The notes beneath the pieces were generated by a model. The model ran no database searches, was not told the origin of the DNA, and worked only from the letters and a program-made list of their open reading frames with translations. A program made the translations under genes and the position numbers. From contig NC_087062.1 of NCBI RefSeq assembly GCF_963678635.1, positions 28,728,833 to 28,792,832 of the forward strand: a stretch of DNA of 64,000 bases, read 5' to 3'. Positions 1-9,781 of this stretch are shown here, in pieces. Every line of letters begins with the position of its first letter. Position 1 is the stretch's first letter. Source of the stretch: Symsagittifera roscoffensis. Its lineage: Eukaryota > Xenacoelomorpha > Acoela > Convolutidae.

Positions 1-63
1 CTAGGTTTACCAGCATAAACAGACAAGAAAGCAAAAATAGGTCTGTAAAACCAATCAAGAGTT
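1..63 (-). CDS. M1 aminopeptidase exon 9 (runs off the window)
   Basis: After the acceptor TTCCATCTAG at 64-73 the frame reads TLDWFYRPIFAFLSVYAGKP to the first base of the window, in the phase left by exon 8. The pattern (aromatic residues, then P and a hydrophobic helix) fits the late C-terminal domain of M1 enzymes. It is short and open-ended, so confidence is moderate. Confidence 0.5.
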
Positions 64-3000
64 CTAGATGGAAAAACTGATTAACGAGGAGAGTAGCAGT
101 TTTCATTAGTCCGAAAGCGTAAAAAGTTAAAAAATTGAATAACACACCCCTTTTCACCGTTATATTTACAGTTTACACGTGTGGAGTGTACAGTGCTGAT
201 TTAAATTATCCGGACAAAACAAATAAAACTTGAAAACTAAAATTTGTTTTTCTCAAGTTGGGTTAAATTTAGATCAGTACTTCTGAAGACAAAATTTGCT
301 TTGAATTTTAGTAGATTTAAAATGATGCAAAACTCGGGTCCAACATTGTACCCGAAAAAACTACAATTTTGGTTTTTGTAGTCAACCAGCCGAAATTACG
401 CCACAACTATTGCTTTCATTACTGACAAAGTTATATCACAGTGAGCCTCTTATGTAGCCCATCAAAAACAACAAATAAAAAGTTCGTATTTTATGGTAAT
501 TTATGGCTATTCGATGAAAATAAATTTATTGATACAAAAAAATTTGAAGATTATACCCCTCTTGACTTTTCTTGGGTTACATAGGATGCTCATTATGAGA
601 ACTTTTTCAGTAATTAAACCAGTAGATCTGGCGTAAGTTTTGATTGACTTGAAAGGTCGTTTCGTAAGAAAAATGGTCGTTTCAGGGGTTAAATTTTAGA
701 CCCGAGATTTGCAAAATAATTAGCACCATATTTGCTCTGCGAAAACTCTTAACAAGGTTTGTGTTGATCAGTTTTGTCTAAATTCAACCCAATTTGAGAA
801 AAACCGTGTTTTAATTGTCAAATTTTTTCGTTTTGTCCTTATAATTCAAATCGGCATTCGTATTTTAGTAAGATGCAACTTTTTTCCCCAAAATAAATAG
901 CAAATTTCAGTACTATTTTTGGTGGCGCTTTTGAATCAGTGTGCTGCATTAGCTGTATAATAACATGTGCTTTAACATTTGATTGGTATCAAGTTAACAG
1001 TTGATGCTTCAAATCAGCAATTGAAATGTAAAAAGCAATCCGTTTCATACAACAGTATGATAATTAAAATCCCATTTCAATATATATTTAGCAAGATTTT
1101 TGAAATTCATAATTTATACGCAATTTGGTTTGACATAATCTAAATTATTATATGCAAAATTAGTATGGTAGCCTTTAGTTTTTAAATTTTAAACAAGACT
1201 ACTCGTAGCAGGGCGCAGCCCTGAATGTTCCGACTGCCTTTTAAGGTCTATGGAGCAGTAATAACATGGAAAATTTAAATGTAATTAAGTAAAATTAAAA
1301 TTTTTTTTCTAAAAAGTTTGAGATTTTTTGTGAAAACATCCCCCCACATGCCATATTAAGTACAAAGTGATAGATTTTGCTCCTATTAACAAATCAATTA
1401 TGGCATATAAGCTTCCTTGAACCAATTTGGAACGTTTTCTAAGACGGATTAAATCTCGCTTACGCGTTAATAGCGCGAAGTATGTCGCGCGTTAATTGTC
1501 CCAAATTGGCCAAAATGGCAATCTTTGAACCCTCATAACTTTACGAAAACTGATCACAGGTGAAATATTTTTTCAAATTTAAGCTCAAGACAACAGTAGC
1601 TTTCGAATGATGTAAAAAAACTCCGTCAAAAATGGTTAGTTAAAAAGTCGAAACTTGTCTGAAGAAAAAAAGACTCACCCCGAGCACAAATATTCCGTTA
1701 CTTTCGTATCGAAAGTCGGAACAATTATTGCATGCAAAGTTTTATATTGTGCATTTTAAAGCTTATATGCATCCAAACTTTGCGAAGTTGCAGCTGTGCC
1801 TCTGTGTAAAAAAGTTTTAAAGTCTTTTTAAAGCCCCCCCCCCCCAATTTCAAATTTTGAACTAAGAGAAATGAAATTGGATTCAAAATCAATTCAATGT
1901 TTTCAGGATTGTGTGAATTTAGCTTATAATTGGACATGCACAGTTACCAACACTATTTGGTTTTGAGGTTTAGCTATATACATCGTAAACACTATTTTAC
2001 AAGGTCGTTTTACCCTCTGGGCGATTCAAGCTGGAACCATGGTCTCCATTTGCACGAATACTCTACATACTTCAAGTCATCGCCTGATAGAGTTTGAAAG
2101 AAAAAGTAGTCCACGCAAGTCAGGAAAAAGTTCAGCTCGTGATTACCTGAGGGTGTTTTTCATAAGTCCTCCCTAATTTTTGTCTTAACTCATTCTTATC
2201 AAAAAGAATTTTTTTTCAGTGGCTGTTGATTTAATCAAGGGTATTCAAGCAACTTGGCGTCTCCTATAGTGCATCCTCGAAAAAAGAAAATGGGAAGTAC
2301 TATTGAAAAACACCTTGGTCGCCCAATAATCCCTTCTGTTTAAGCAGTGATTGGCTGTTTAAAATTTTAACCAGCCAATCAAAACTGATCAAACCACGAA
2401 CCGAAATATGGAATATGTCCAGAATGTATATTTCCAAGTATTTCCGTTCTTCTGTAGAATTGGTAAACGTGTCAGATTGAACCCATTTGAAAAAATTTTC
2501 GTAACAAACTTCCGGATATTGAACCAAAAAGTTTCTACCTTCGAAGGCATTGACAAGTAATATTTGATGTTCCTCTAGTGAAAATGTGAACTCAATTTCA
2601 TTGTATTTGTCCGTTATGATTTCGACTTTCTGAAGTTCTTTCTGATTAACATTATGGAATTTCACGGCGAATTGAGGTGCATATTTTTTCGGCAAGCAGT
2701 TTGAGCTTGATTGGTTCATCTCGACGACGTCGCAATGAAAAGTGTAACTGAATTTGGCGATTTGCTTACTCGAATCAACCTCCAGTTTCAAAATTGGTAA
2801 AAGCTCTTCATGTAGCCAGTATTGCATGAATTCAGTGACGTCGAAGCTTATCTGAGGACATTTAGTAAGTTCTTCGGTAAATAATTCGGCAGTTAGGGAA
2901 CTGAACGGATATTTGTTCATGATAACACCCAGACAAGTCCACAAGTTTTGGCCGGTTGCGGAATAGAGCATAGATATGAGGTTTCCGACTTTGTACTCAA

Positions 3001-6000
3001 ATGCAGAAACGAAAGCTGGGATGCCGCTGGCGGCTTTCATCTGGCCTTTTCAGTGATGTTCAATGCATTGGAAAATGACAAAAAAAATCAATGCATAAGG
3101 TTGATTTACCGTATTTAATGATAGATAGCCTGTCAATTGTGGCAGCGCATAAAGTTGTTAAATTGCGAGATTAGTTTGCTTAGCAAGCGTTATCAAACCG
3201 GAATGTAGACTTTTTTCGGGTTAACAACTAGCTTAACAGAATCACTTGAATCATTTTAACGAAGAGGTGACGCACCTGCCTATAAAGACAAAGGTCAATT
3301 GTTCGAGTTCGGCCAGGACCTTATATTTGTAAGCGGAACATCTCTGCGTGACAAAAAAATATATTTATCGGACTTCTTTTTTTTGCTTTTTATTTGTCAG
3401 CATAGTTACCGCAGCACGAAATTTGCCTAAAATTTGAGCATTTTTAACGTGTTTTCAAGTGCGTTCCGGTTTTGGGCAAGTAATTGAGTTCCAAGAAGTT
3501 TTGGCTATTTTTTTAAGCTAATTTTGATTTTTTTCATGCTTATCTTTAAATTTTTGAAAGTTTTTCTTTATAATTTCAACGAGTGTTCTGTGCATTTAGT
3601 GCAGGGAAAACACCAATGCTTGAGACGGCAAATCCAAGAAGTTTGATTTCTGTCGCGGCGTGTTTTTTTTATCGAAACAAAGTTTTCGAATATTTCAGAC
3701 TTTCGTGTTTGCTAATTTTAGTCAGGTTAGGTCCCGCAGAAAGGATCGGTTTCTTTTTAGTATTTTGAAAGCTCTTTTTAACGTTTCTAATGGGTAGGTA
3801 AAGGTGTTTTGGGAATTTTTTGCCTGTTTCTGCTATTTTTGTAACTTTTTTTGATAAAAAAAAACGATTTTTTGAAGGTTTTTTTTTTCAATTTTTGAAT
3901 TGTCTTTTTATTTGCTTGTAATCATAGTCATACATTTTTGTATCGCAAGTGATGCGAAGCTCCGTTTTGCCTCTGTGTCTGTATAACAAAGCGGGGCAAA
4001 TCGGATTTTCTCGAGGGGATTTAAATATTTTAACTAGGTCTCTTCCGTTAAATAAAAGAGCTATGCTCGTCTGCTTGTTGTTCTAATGATGGTGGTAGTA
4101 TTTTTGGCATAAGGGTTCTCCTTTTCTATCGTTATTGATTTTTGTCGGCTTAGTTAGCGCAGCACTAAATTTTGCCTGAAGTTTGAGCTTTTTTTTTCTA
4201 ATTAAAAAAGCTTTTCAGTGTATTCCGGTTTTGGGCAAGTAATTAAGTTCCAATAAGTTTTGGCTATTTTTTAGCTAATGTTAGATTTTTTTCATGCTGT
4301 TCGATAAAAATTTTTGAAAGTTGTTTTCTTTATAATTTCAAGGGTTGTTCTGTGCATTTAGTGCAGGGGTATCACCCATGCTTGAGACGACAAATCCCAG
4401 AAGTTTGATTTCAGTCGCGACCTGTTTTTAGTCGAATATTTCAGACCTTCGTGTAAGCTCTTTGTAACGTTTCTAATGGATAGGTAGTTTTGTTTCTGGA
4501 ACTTTTTGTCCTTTTTTGCAGTGTGTACTTCTTTGATTCAAAAAATGATTTTTGGTTTTTTGAAGGTTTTTTCTATTTTTTATTTGCTGGAAATCATTGT
4601 CATGCGTTTTTGTATCGCAATTGATGCGAAGCATTTCTGTATCGCAAGTGTTGCTCCGAGCTCAAAAAAAATTGGAAGGGGATCAAGTGTCACGCACCGA
4701 AATTTCTCGAATACAATAGATTATATTGAGAAATATTGGCCGAAAATGTAACCAATTTAAGCAACATATTTTATTAAGAATCGATGAACGTAGTGAAGAC
4801 ATTTACATAGGTCGTGATGGTTTTTTTCAGGCAAACTCTTGGAGTTTGTTCACGCTCAATTTTGATTTTTCGCGATTTGACTCAATGTTCGAGTTCATTT
4901 CTTTTGTCAAAAGGAAGGCAAACTCATTTATCGAACAGCTTAAGTGTAAAAGTCGTCATAAGTGTAAAGAAACGTGAGCGACTTCTTTTTTTTTGGTTTT
5001 TAACTTTCCGATTCCCTACAGAAATAAAAACTTTATCAATATATCCAGTTTTCGCAAATTGAGTTAGTTTTATCAGAAAAGTATCACTCATAAAATTTTC
5101 TTTATCACGACCATATCGCCTCTAAAGTTCACGACTATATCGCCTTATAATTCCACAAAATTTAAATCACACGAAACTATTTGTTTCTATCTAATCCCAC
5201 TAATTTATAATTTTTGTCTAAGCCTAACAAAAATATTTTTTAAAATAGGATAATTTTTCTCTGAGCCCAACAAAATATTTTTTAAATTAGGAATAATCGG
5301 AAGTATGAATTTCTAAAAATTCGTCAGTAATTTTATTGATAACAGGCGAAATATCTTTTTGATTTTGAGCTCATCGATATCCTCAGGTTGTATTAAAACA
5401 TCGAAAAAAAATTGCTGTTCGAGTTGTCTGAAGAAAAAACTACACCGAGAGCAATTATCAAAAATCGGGACATTAGACTGCTCGTAACAGGATGATTTCT
5501 TGAATTCTGCCCTGAAAGGTATCTATAACGGCAAAAAACAAATTTTTTCTTTGGTAAACTGCTACACAGTAAACAGGGTAACAGGGATCAAAAAAAGTTG
5601 ACCACATCAATTAGAAAAACCACTTTTTTAACGTGATGTCTTTTTTCGTGCGTCGTCTGAAATGTACCTAGTGAAAATAAAAGTTGCCTCTTCTTGATAC
5701 TTTTTTAAAAAGATTTGTTTCGAAAGAAGCGCTAAATAAAGTTTTGGACTTAATTAAAGTTTTGTATTTTTTTTTCGAAAATTTTTAACACACGAAAATA
5801 AATTTCCTCCACAATTTCTGTCTGAAGTGTCATTACTTCGATTTAAGATCAGCCATTTTAGATAGTCAAATCGACACGTTTGTACACTGAAAATAAAGAT
5901 AAAAAATATGAAATTAGTTCGCAAAATACAATCTGAAAATTATTAAATCAATGATTGGTAGTTATGTTTCAAATTAGACAGTCATGCTTACAATCTGTCA

Positions 6001-9000
6001 TGATTTGAAATTAATTTTAGGAGATTTGATGGAGGAAAATTAGATTTTCTGTCTTTCTAAAACGAAAAAAAAAAAACTTTGCGATTATTTTTTTTTAATC
6101 GATTTTGTTGCGGGTATATGAAAAACACTGCTACCGTTTGGTTGGATGATTCTGTGCTGCTTGCACAGCTAATGGAGCTCCTTATGTTTGTTTGGACTTT
6201 CATGACCAATAGAAATTATGTCAACATGATTTTTGCCTGTGTTTTTGACAGCTTTAGGCATGAACATCACTACAGATTATACTTATGTAAGGAGTTAGTA
6301 GATACTTTTCGTACTGCCATTCCAGCTTGAGTGGATGAATTATAGATGAAGGAAGAAGTCCTCGTTTTATGGCTTCGATCTCAATTTGAGTAAAATACGA
6401 TAGTAGGGTGTTTCTTCATAAATAAAACAAGCAAGGACGATGAGTATTGCTATTTTAGGTTGATTTAGAGTAAATAGGCTAATAAATTATAAATTATGCG
6501 AGATTTTCGAAAAATCGAAGTTCCGTACTTATTTTGAGTCTTCTGAATTTTTAGGACCCAACTATCGGATTTCTACCTCAATTTGACCTGAGAAGAAATG
6601 AGTGAAGCCTTCGTTGAGCCAAAAGTCACGCCATCTCTGGTTCACAAAAATACCACCTGTTGGAAGAACAAAAAAGAAACAGCAGTTTGATTATCAACGA
6701 GTGAAAGTTCCAACAGATGAGCTAATGAGCTCTTTAACAAGCATTTTTCATTTTTTTTTAAAATTTTGTCTCCATACTATCTTGTGCCTTGCTTTTGCGT
6801 GGGAGATCGTTTTTATCGATTTCGCCGGAGCCCGTGCCCTTTCGAGGAGGATGATGAAACTAGGACCCCTCCAACCTTGGCTGAAGTGAGATTCAAACCC
6901 ATGACCTTTGTGTTAAAGGCCGCGCGTCGTACTTACTAGGCCACGGCCGCGTTCATAATCTTGACTGACCAAGACTTACATGCATTTCATACGTTTTTTT
7001 TTTCAAGCTAGACCAGTATGTGCTCAAAACTTGCACATTTTCATTTTAAAGTTGAAAGATTTGATAACTTATAAGGGAATTTTTCTATAGCATTTTTTTG
7101 CAATTGTGTTGTGATTCAATGTCCAAAATCTTGGTTTGTTTGTTTTTTGAGGTATTCGTTTATCTTTTCAGGGTGTTCGATGTATTTTGTCAATTTAATT
7201 TTTTTTACCCGTTTCTGTATTTTTTTTCAAGAAGTTTTCATAGGCTTTGAAAAATTGAAGAGAAGGTGCTAGGTTTAATTCATTCCCAGTTTTCATGTTT
7301 TGTATTTCTTTACATAAGTGTTATGCTTGTTACCTGTCCATTGGTGAATTAACTCGTGGATGGTGACTCTCACCAAAGCTGATGGGTTCTGATTGACATA
7401 ATTGTTCTGGATTGGAATCAATCCCGGCTGTTCCATCCCACCGAACTGGTGCAAAGTCACCAACAAGTCAATTTTTTCTGACATTTTCCAACCGACACCG
7501 AACATTTTAGTGCAGTGAGCCAGCGTGAAGTTGATTGCAACTTCTAACTGGTCAAGATATTCTGGTCCAATTTCTTCACAACTGAACAGCCTGATGGGAA
7601 TTTCAGTGTAATTGTCCTTATAGTGGTACGATAAAAGAAGTCTATGCTCTGAAGATTTGAAAATGGCGAGCCCAACAAGATATGAAGGCATCGGAACTGT
7701 TTCTTTGAACCTAAAAGGTCCCGGTTTTTTTGCTGATTTTAAAGTAGTATCAGTTTCTGGAGAATTGAACAATACCAGGTCATGCTCATCATAAGTGTCT
7801 TCGGTTAGTTGAAGGTTGAGAGAATAGATAGTTCGGAAGTAAGGTTCGTCAAAACAAGGAAAAACCGTTCTGGCTTTGGCAGGTTCAAAAAATGTGGCTA
7901 TGCCTGAATAAGGAGTTAGTTTATAAGCCCCTCTTTCCAGCCAACTTCCTTTGGTGGTCGAATACTCAACATTGATGTACAGTTTTGCTGGTGGCTCATC
8001 CAAAGTTAGATTGAAAATTAGCAACTCATCAACTTCTGCATATTCGAAGGTAAACGGTACTGCCCCGTTGTCCGTAAATACTTGAATTTTTTGAATTACC
8101 AAGTTTGCGCTGTGGAATTGAACTCGTTTGAAATTTTCCGGATCATCATTACGTAGTTCTAGAGTGGCGTTTCCTTGTAGCCTGATAACAGTGATTGTTA
8201 TTTGGTTTAGTTTAGACGGTATCAAATTTATATTTGAAAAAACAAGGGTTTCGCCGTAGAGTTGCAAATGATTTTTTTTTAGTTATTTATTTTTCCTATA
8301 GCATTCTCTTAAGGCATATAGAGAAAAACTTGAATTTTGATTTTAAATTGAATTTTGAATTTCAACATTTTTGCTCATCACTGACCTTGTGCCGTCGTTG
8401 GGTGCGTAGATAAGCCGTAAGTGTTCTTTTTCGGGATAGTAGTTCCGAGGCAGACAATAAGGACATGGACGTTTTTCGTTAAAAAGACTTTTCTGAGTGT
8501 AGAATAGGTCCTTCTACAAGATAGGCAGATCCAGAGTTAGTAACTTTGTTATTAATACGCTATAATAATTCGGAAAATGTCAATGTTATTTTTATTCGGG
8601 ACCAGTAGTAATAAATGAAATTTTGGTTACAGTTTCCTCAAATTCTACATTTAAGCAAAGAATGTTACGACCATATTAGTAATACAGAATGTTACGACCA
8701 TATTAGTAGTACAGATTGTTACGACCATATTAGTAGTACAGAATGTTACGACCATATTAGTAGTACAGAATGTTACGACCATATTAGTAGTACAGAATGT
8801 TACGACCATATTCATAAAAAATAGAAAAGAACTATATATATTTTTCTACTGTTCTTCAAGTTAGTGTCGCTTCTAGTGGGCGGTGTGACTCTACAATTAT
8901 TTGATTGCATAGAAATTTAGTAAATTAGGCATAATCGGCAAGATTTGTTTTCATAAATGAATAAAAAACAAAAAAAATTACAATTAATTTACAATTGTTT

Positions 9001-9781
9001 TCTTATTTTAAAAATTTTTTGTACAATGTTTCTTAATTTTTTAATCGCCGTCATAAGTTGTTGTACATTTTTAAATGATCATTGTTGCTTTCGACTTGAT
9101 TATTGAGTGAGGAAATCGAAAAGGTTATTTTTGCATTAATACGCTCTTTGAAGTAAACCACCCCTACAATCACACCCTTATAGAGCAAATCAAATTAGAT
9201 GTTGCAAATCAGAAATTCAATATTTTGAAAGCTATGGGCATACAGCAATCTCACCCACAAGAAAAACAGAGTGTTGAGCGAAAAAGTGAAAAACACTTGC
9301 TAAAATCTTAACAAAAATTTTTTTCAACAGATACGTTCTCTCGCGCCTTAATATCGCAGAAAAAATTTTAGCTGGCCGACCCTAAAATTAAGTTTTGATG
9401 TCATGTTAAAAAATTGCGCCGAAAAAGCGCGATTTTTGGATAAAATTTTCCAAAAAATGCCTCTAAAAACCTTTTTGGTCTGTTTTCATAAATACTGCCT
9501 GCGGCGCAGCAAATTTGGCCAAAACAGGTTTCCCAAAGGACCAAAAAAAACAGACGTCTGAGAACGTTTCATGCTCTGAATCAATCTGCATTGGGCTATC
9601 ATATAATATTTTGTTATTGTTATTTTCTGACCTGGAATGTCACGATGAGGAAAATACTAATACCAGCCGCTAGTGCAACGACAAGTGGAACTAAGATGAA
9701 CATTGATTTCTTTATCAATTGACTTCTCAGTTCCTTGTCAATTTGTGAAGAGGGCCGATCAATTGTGAATCTTGTTTTCAT
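1..9781 (-). CDS. M1 zinc metallo-aminopeptidase, multi-exon, 3' end off window
   Basis: The gene encodes a membrane-anchored aminopeptidase of the M1 (aminopeptidase N, gluzincin) family, which removes N-terminal residues from peptides, probably outside the cell. I assembled nine exons on the minus strand: 9781-9632, 8513-8386, 8181-7334, 6656-6577, 6379-6283, 6168-6135, 3026-2314, 2146-2014 and 63-1 (open). Every junction has GT..AG and matching phase. In the joined protein a cytoplasmic stub and TM segment occupy residues 1-50. The exopeptidase motif is GGMEQ (340-344), a variant of GAMEN. Zinc site HELIH (368-372) is followed after 18 residues by Glu391 in WLNEGF. Tyr457 in EYKVG fits the catalytic Tyr. 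The Glu391-Tyr457 gap is 66 residues, as between Glu411 and Tyr477 of human APN, which supports the small middle exons. The last part of the C-terminal domain lies beyond position 1. The family call is firm; the 34-bp and 97-bp exons are less certain. Confidence 0.85.
191..860. mobile_element. Family D element, inverted-repeat (mariner-like ends)
   Basis: The left end reads CAGTGCTGATTTAAATTATC after TA. The right end is its diverged inverse, and roughly 95 bases of each end pair imperfectly. No transposase frame lies between, so this is a non-autonomous element. A second copy at 51464-52064 has the same ends and is flanked on the right by TA. The TA flank and CAGTG start are what Tc1/mariner-type MITEs show; that assignment is inference. 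Confidence 0.6.
1195..1722 (-). mobile_element. Family A element (about 530 bp, GTTCCGACT ends)
   Basis: One end reads CTCGTAGCAGGGCGCAGCCCTG followed by GTTCCGACT, and the other ends AAAGTCGGAAC, so GTTCCGACT/AGTCGGAAC form short inverted ends. The interior has a mark shared by all copies: GCGTTAATAGCGCGAA and GTCGCGCGTTAAT, then a block near CAAATTGGCCAAAATGGCAA. Other copies lie at 50490-51018 and 62189-63500, and a degraded one near 5330-5545. Confidence 0.7.
2014..2146 (-). CDS. M1 aminopeptidase exon 8: C-terminal helical domain
   Basis: This 133-nt exon follows ACACCCTCAG and ends AGAGG|GTAAAA. Its 43 codons contain FFLTCVDYFFFQTLSGDDLK and EYSCKWRPWFQLES, like the helical repeats of the ERAP1-type C-terminal domain. 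It matches exon 7 in phase 1 and exon 9 in phase 2. Read without splicing, the frame stops at 2010-2012. Confidence 0.65.
2314..3026 (-). CDS. M1 aminopeptidase exon 7: catalytic tyrosine and following domains
   Basis: The open frame spans 2300-3040. I place the exon at 3026-2314 (acceptor GCCGCCAG, donor CAAG|GTGTTT), where the phases agree. It begins GIPAFVSAFEYKVGNLISML, the M1 segment with the catalytic Tyr (usually YxKGAxxLRML). Next comes the helical end of the catalytic domain (DVTEFMQYWLHEELLPILKLE), a beta domain, and the start of the helical C-terminal domain. A start at the ATG at 3038-3040 would put the exon out of phase with exon 6. Confidence 0.8.
3180..3330 (+). repeat. SINE-like repeat with GCAAGCGTTATCAA head and tRNA-like box B
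   Basis: The block TAGCAAGCGTTATCAA ... GGAATGTAGACTTTTTT ... GGGTTAAC recurs at 15430-15505 and, more diverged, at 24800-24890 and 26500-26580. Here it is followed by GTTCGAGTTCGG, which resembles a Pol III box B. This suggests a tRNA-derived SINE family. Confidence 0.45.
3384..4650 (+). repeat. Two diverged direct copies of an AT-rich repeat
   Basis: The segments 3384-3972 and 4134-4650 match along most of their length, for example TTCCGGTTTTGGGCAAGTAA and GTTCTGTGCATTTAGTGCAG. Each ends near ATCGCAAGTGATGCGAAGC or a variant. The GATGCGAAGCT...GCCTCTGTGT end recurs near 18365, 27145 and 57205, marking a dispersed family. Confidence 0.6.
4776..5110 (+). mobile_element. Family C element, 5' portion
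   Basis: It starts AAGAATCGATGAACGTAGTG, matching the left end of the complete copies at 12120-12499 and 23144-23594, and keeps the internal AACGTGAGCGACTTC block. The right inverted end is not clear, so it is degraded. Confidence 0.5.
6135..6168 (-). CDS. M1 aminopeptidase exon 6 (micro-exon)
   Basis: This 34-nt micro-exon between CTCCATTAG and G|GTAGCA encodes VQAAQNHPTK. It resembles the ALDSLxSSHP segment of M1 enzymes. Phase 1 in and phase 2 out fit both neighbours. With it, the distance from the zinc-ligand Glu to the catalytic Tyr is 66 residues, the value in human aminopeptidase N. Confidence 0.5.
6283..6379 (-). CDS. M1 aminopeptidase exon 5 (helical segment after active site)
   Basis: This 97-nt exon has the acceptor CAAATTGAG and the donor ATAA|GTATAA. 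It encodes 32 codons, including IEAIKRGLLPSS and LKLEWQYEKYLLTPY, a mainly helical stretch of the kind found between WLNEGF and the catalytic tyrosine. Support is the open frame, the phase and the total length of the linker it gives. The acceptor lacks a long pyrimidine tract. Confidence 0.55.
6577..6656 (-). CDS. M1 aminopeptidase exon 4: third zinc ligand (WLNEGF)
   Basis: This 80-nt exon follows TTCCAACAG and encodes GIFVNQRWRDFWLNEGFTHF and a few more residues. The Glu of NEGF is the third zinc ligand and falls exactly 18 residues after the second His of HELIH in exon 3. Two donors are possible: G|GTCAAA at 6588 (phase 1) or GAG|GTAGAA at 6577 (phase 0). The second joins the next exon in frame. 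Confidence 0.8.
6889..6955 (-). repeat. tRNA-like SINE head
   Basis: Read on the minus strand it contains GTGGCCTAGTAAGTACG (box A-like), an imperfect anticodon-like arm ending in AAAGGTC, and GGGTTTGAATCTC (box B-like), in the order and spacing of a tRNA. The acceptor and anticodon stems do not close well, so I read it as a SINE head within M1 intron 3, not a working tRNA. Confidence 0.5.
7334..8181 (-). CDS. M1 aminopeptidase exon 3: N-terminal domain and first half of active site
   Basis: This 848-nt exon carries the diagnostic M1 sequence. It holds FFEPAKARTVFPCFDEP, the conserved patch before the catalytic domain, then the substrate-binding motif GGMEQPG (GAMEN in most members, here N to Q and A to G). 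It ends just after the zinc motif HELIHQWTG. The open frame runs upstream to 8267, but the acceptor after TTATCAG at 8182 matches the phase of exon 2 and lets the frame start at LQGNATLEL. The donor is ACAG|GTAAC. Confidence 0.88.
8386..8513 (-). CDS. M1 aminopeptidase exon 2: stalk and start of N-terminal domain
   Basis: This 128-nt exon lies between an acceptor (ctatcttgtag) and a donor (ACAAG|GTCAGT). It gives 42 codons plus two bases. The peptide contains CPYCLPRNYYP, which resembles the LPxxxxPxxY segment that opens the M1 N-terminal beta domain. It joins exon 1 in phase 0 and exon 3 in phase 2 without a stop. Confidence 0.65.
8659..8816 (+). repeat. 27-bp minisatellite in M1 intron 1
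   Basis: About six copies of a 27-bp unit containing AATGTTACGACCATATTAGT sit head to tail with very few differences. Because 27 is a multiple of three, the + strand reads as a nine-residue peptide repeat (ECYDHISST), but it lies in an intron and is not taken as coding. Confidence 0.85.
9345..9545 (+). mobile_element. Family B internal fragment
   Basis: The sequence GCCGACCCTAAAATTAAG, a GCGCGATTTTTGG block and GCCTGCGGCGCAGCAAATTT match the interior of family B at 53381-53790 and 55655-56090. Neither CAGGGGCGGAT end is present, so this is an old internal piece. Confidence 0.55.
9632..9781 (-). CDS. M1 aminopeptidase exon 1: cytoplasmic tail and signal anchor
   Basis: This exon encodes 50 codons from an ATG at 9781 and ends at a GTCAG donor in phase 0. 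It has a charged stub of about 26 residues (DKELRSQLIKKS) followed by about 21 hydrophobic residues, the type II signal anchor expected of aminopeptidase N. The next exon begins in the same phase. It is too short and too dependent on splicing to stand out as an ORF; the call rests on the topology and on phase agreement. Confidence 0.7.

Larger units (their letters stand above)
64..2013 (-). other. M1 intron 8, filled with repeats
   Basis: This intron of about 1.95 kb contains no coding signal that I can see. It holds a family D inverted-repeat element (191-860), a stretch of plain AT-rich DNA, and a family A element (about 1195-1722). A run of ten C bases lies near 1836-1846. Confidence 0.6.
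3027..6134 (-). other. M1 intron 6, repeat-rich
   Basis: This 3.1 kb intron contains a SINE-like block (3180-3330), two diverged direct copies of an AT-rich repeat (3384-3972 and 4134-4650), a family C fragment (4776-5110) and a degraded family A piece (5330-5545). I find no exon in it that fits the M1 protein, and the active-site spacing does not need one. Confidence 0.5.
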
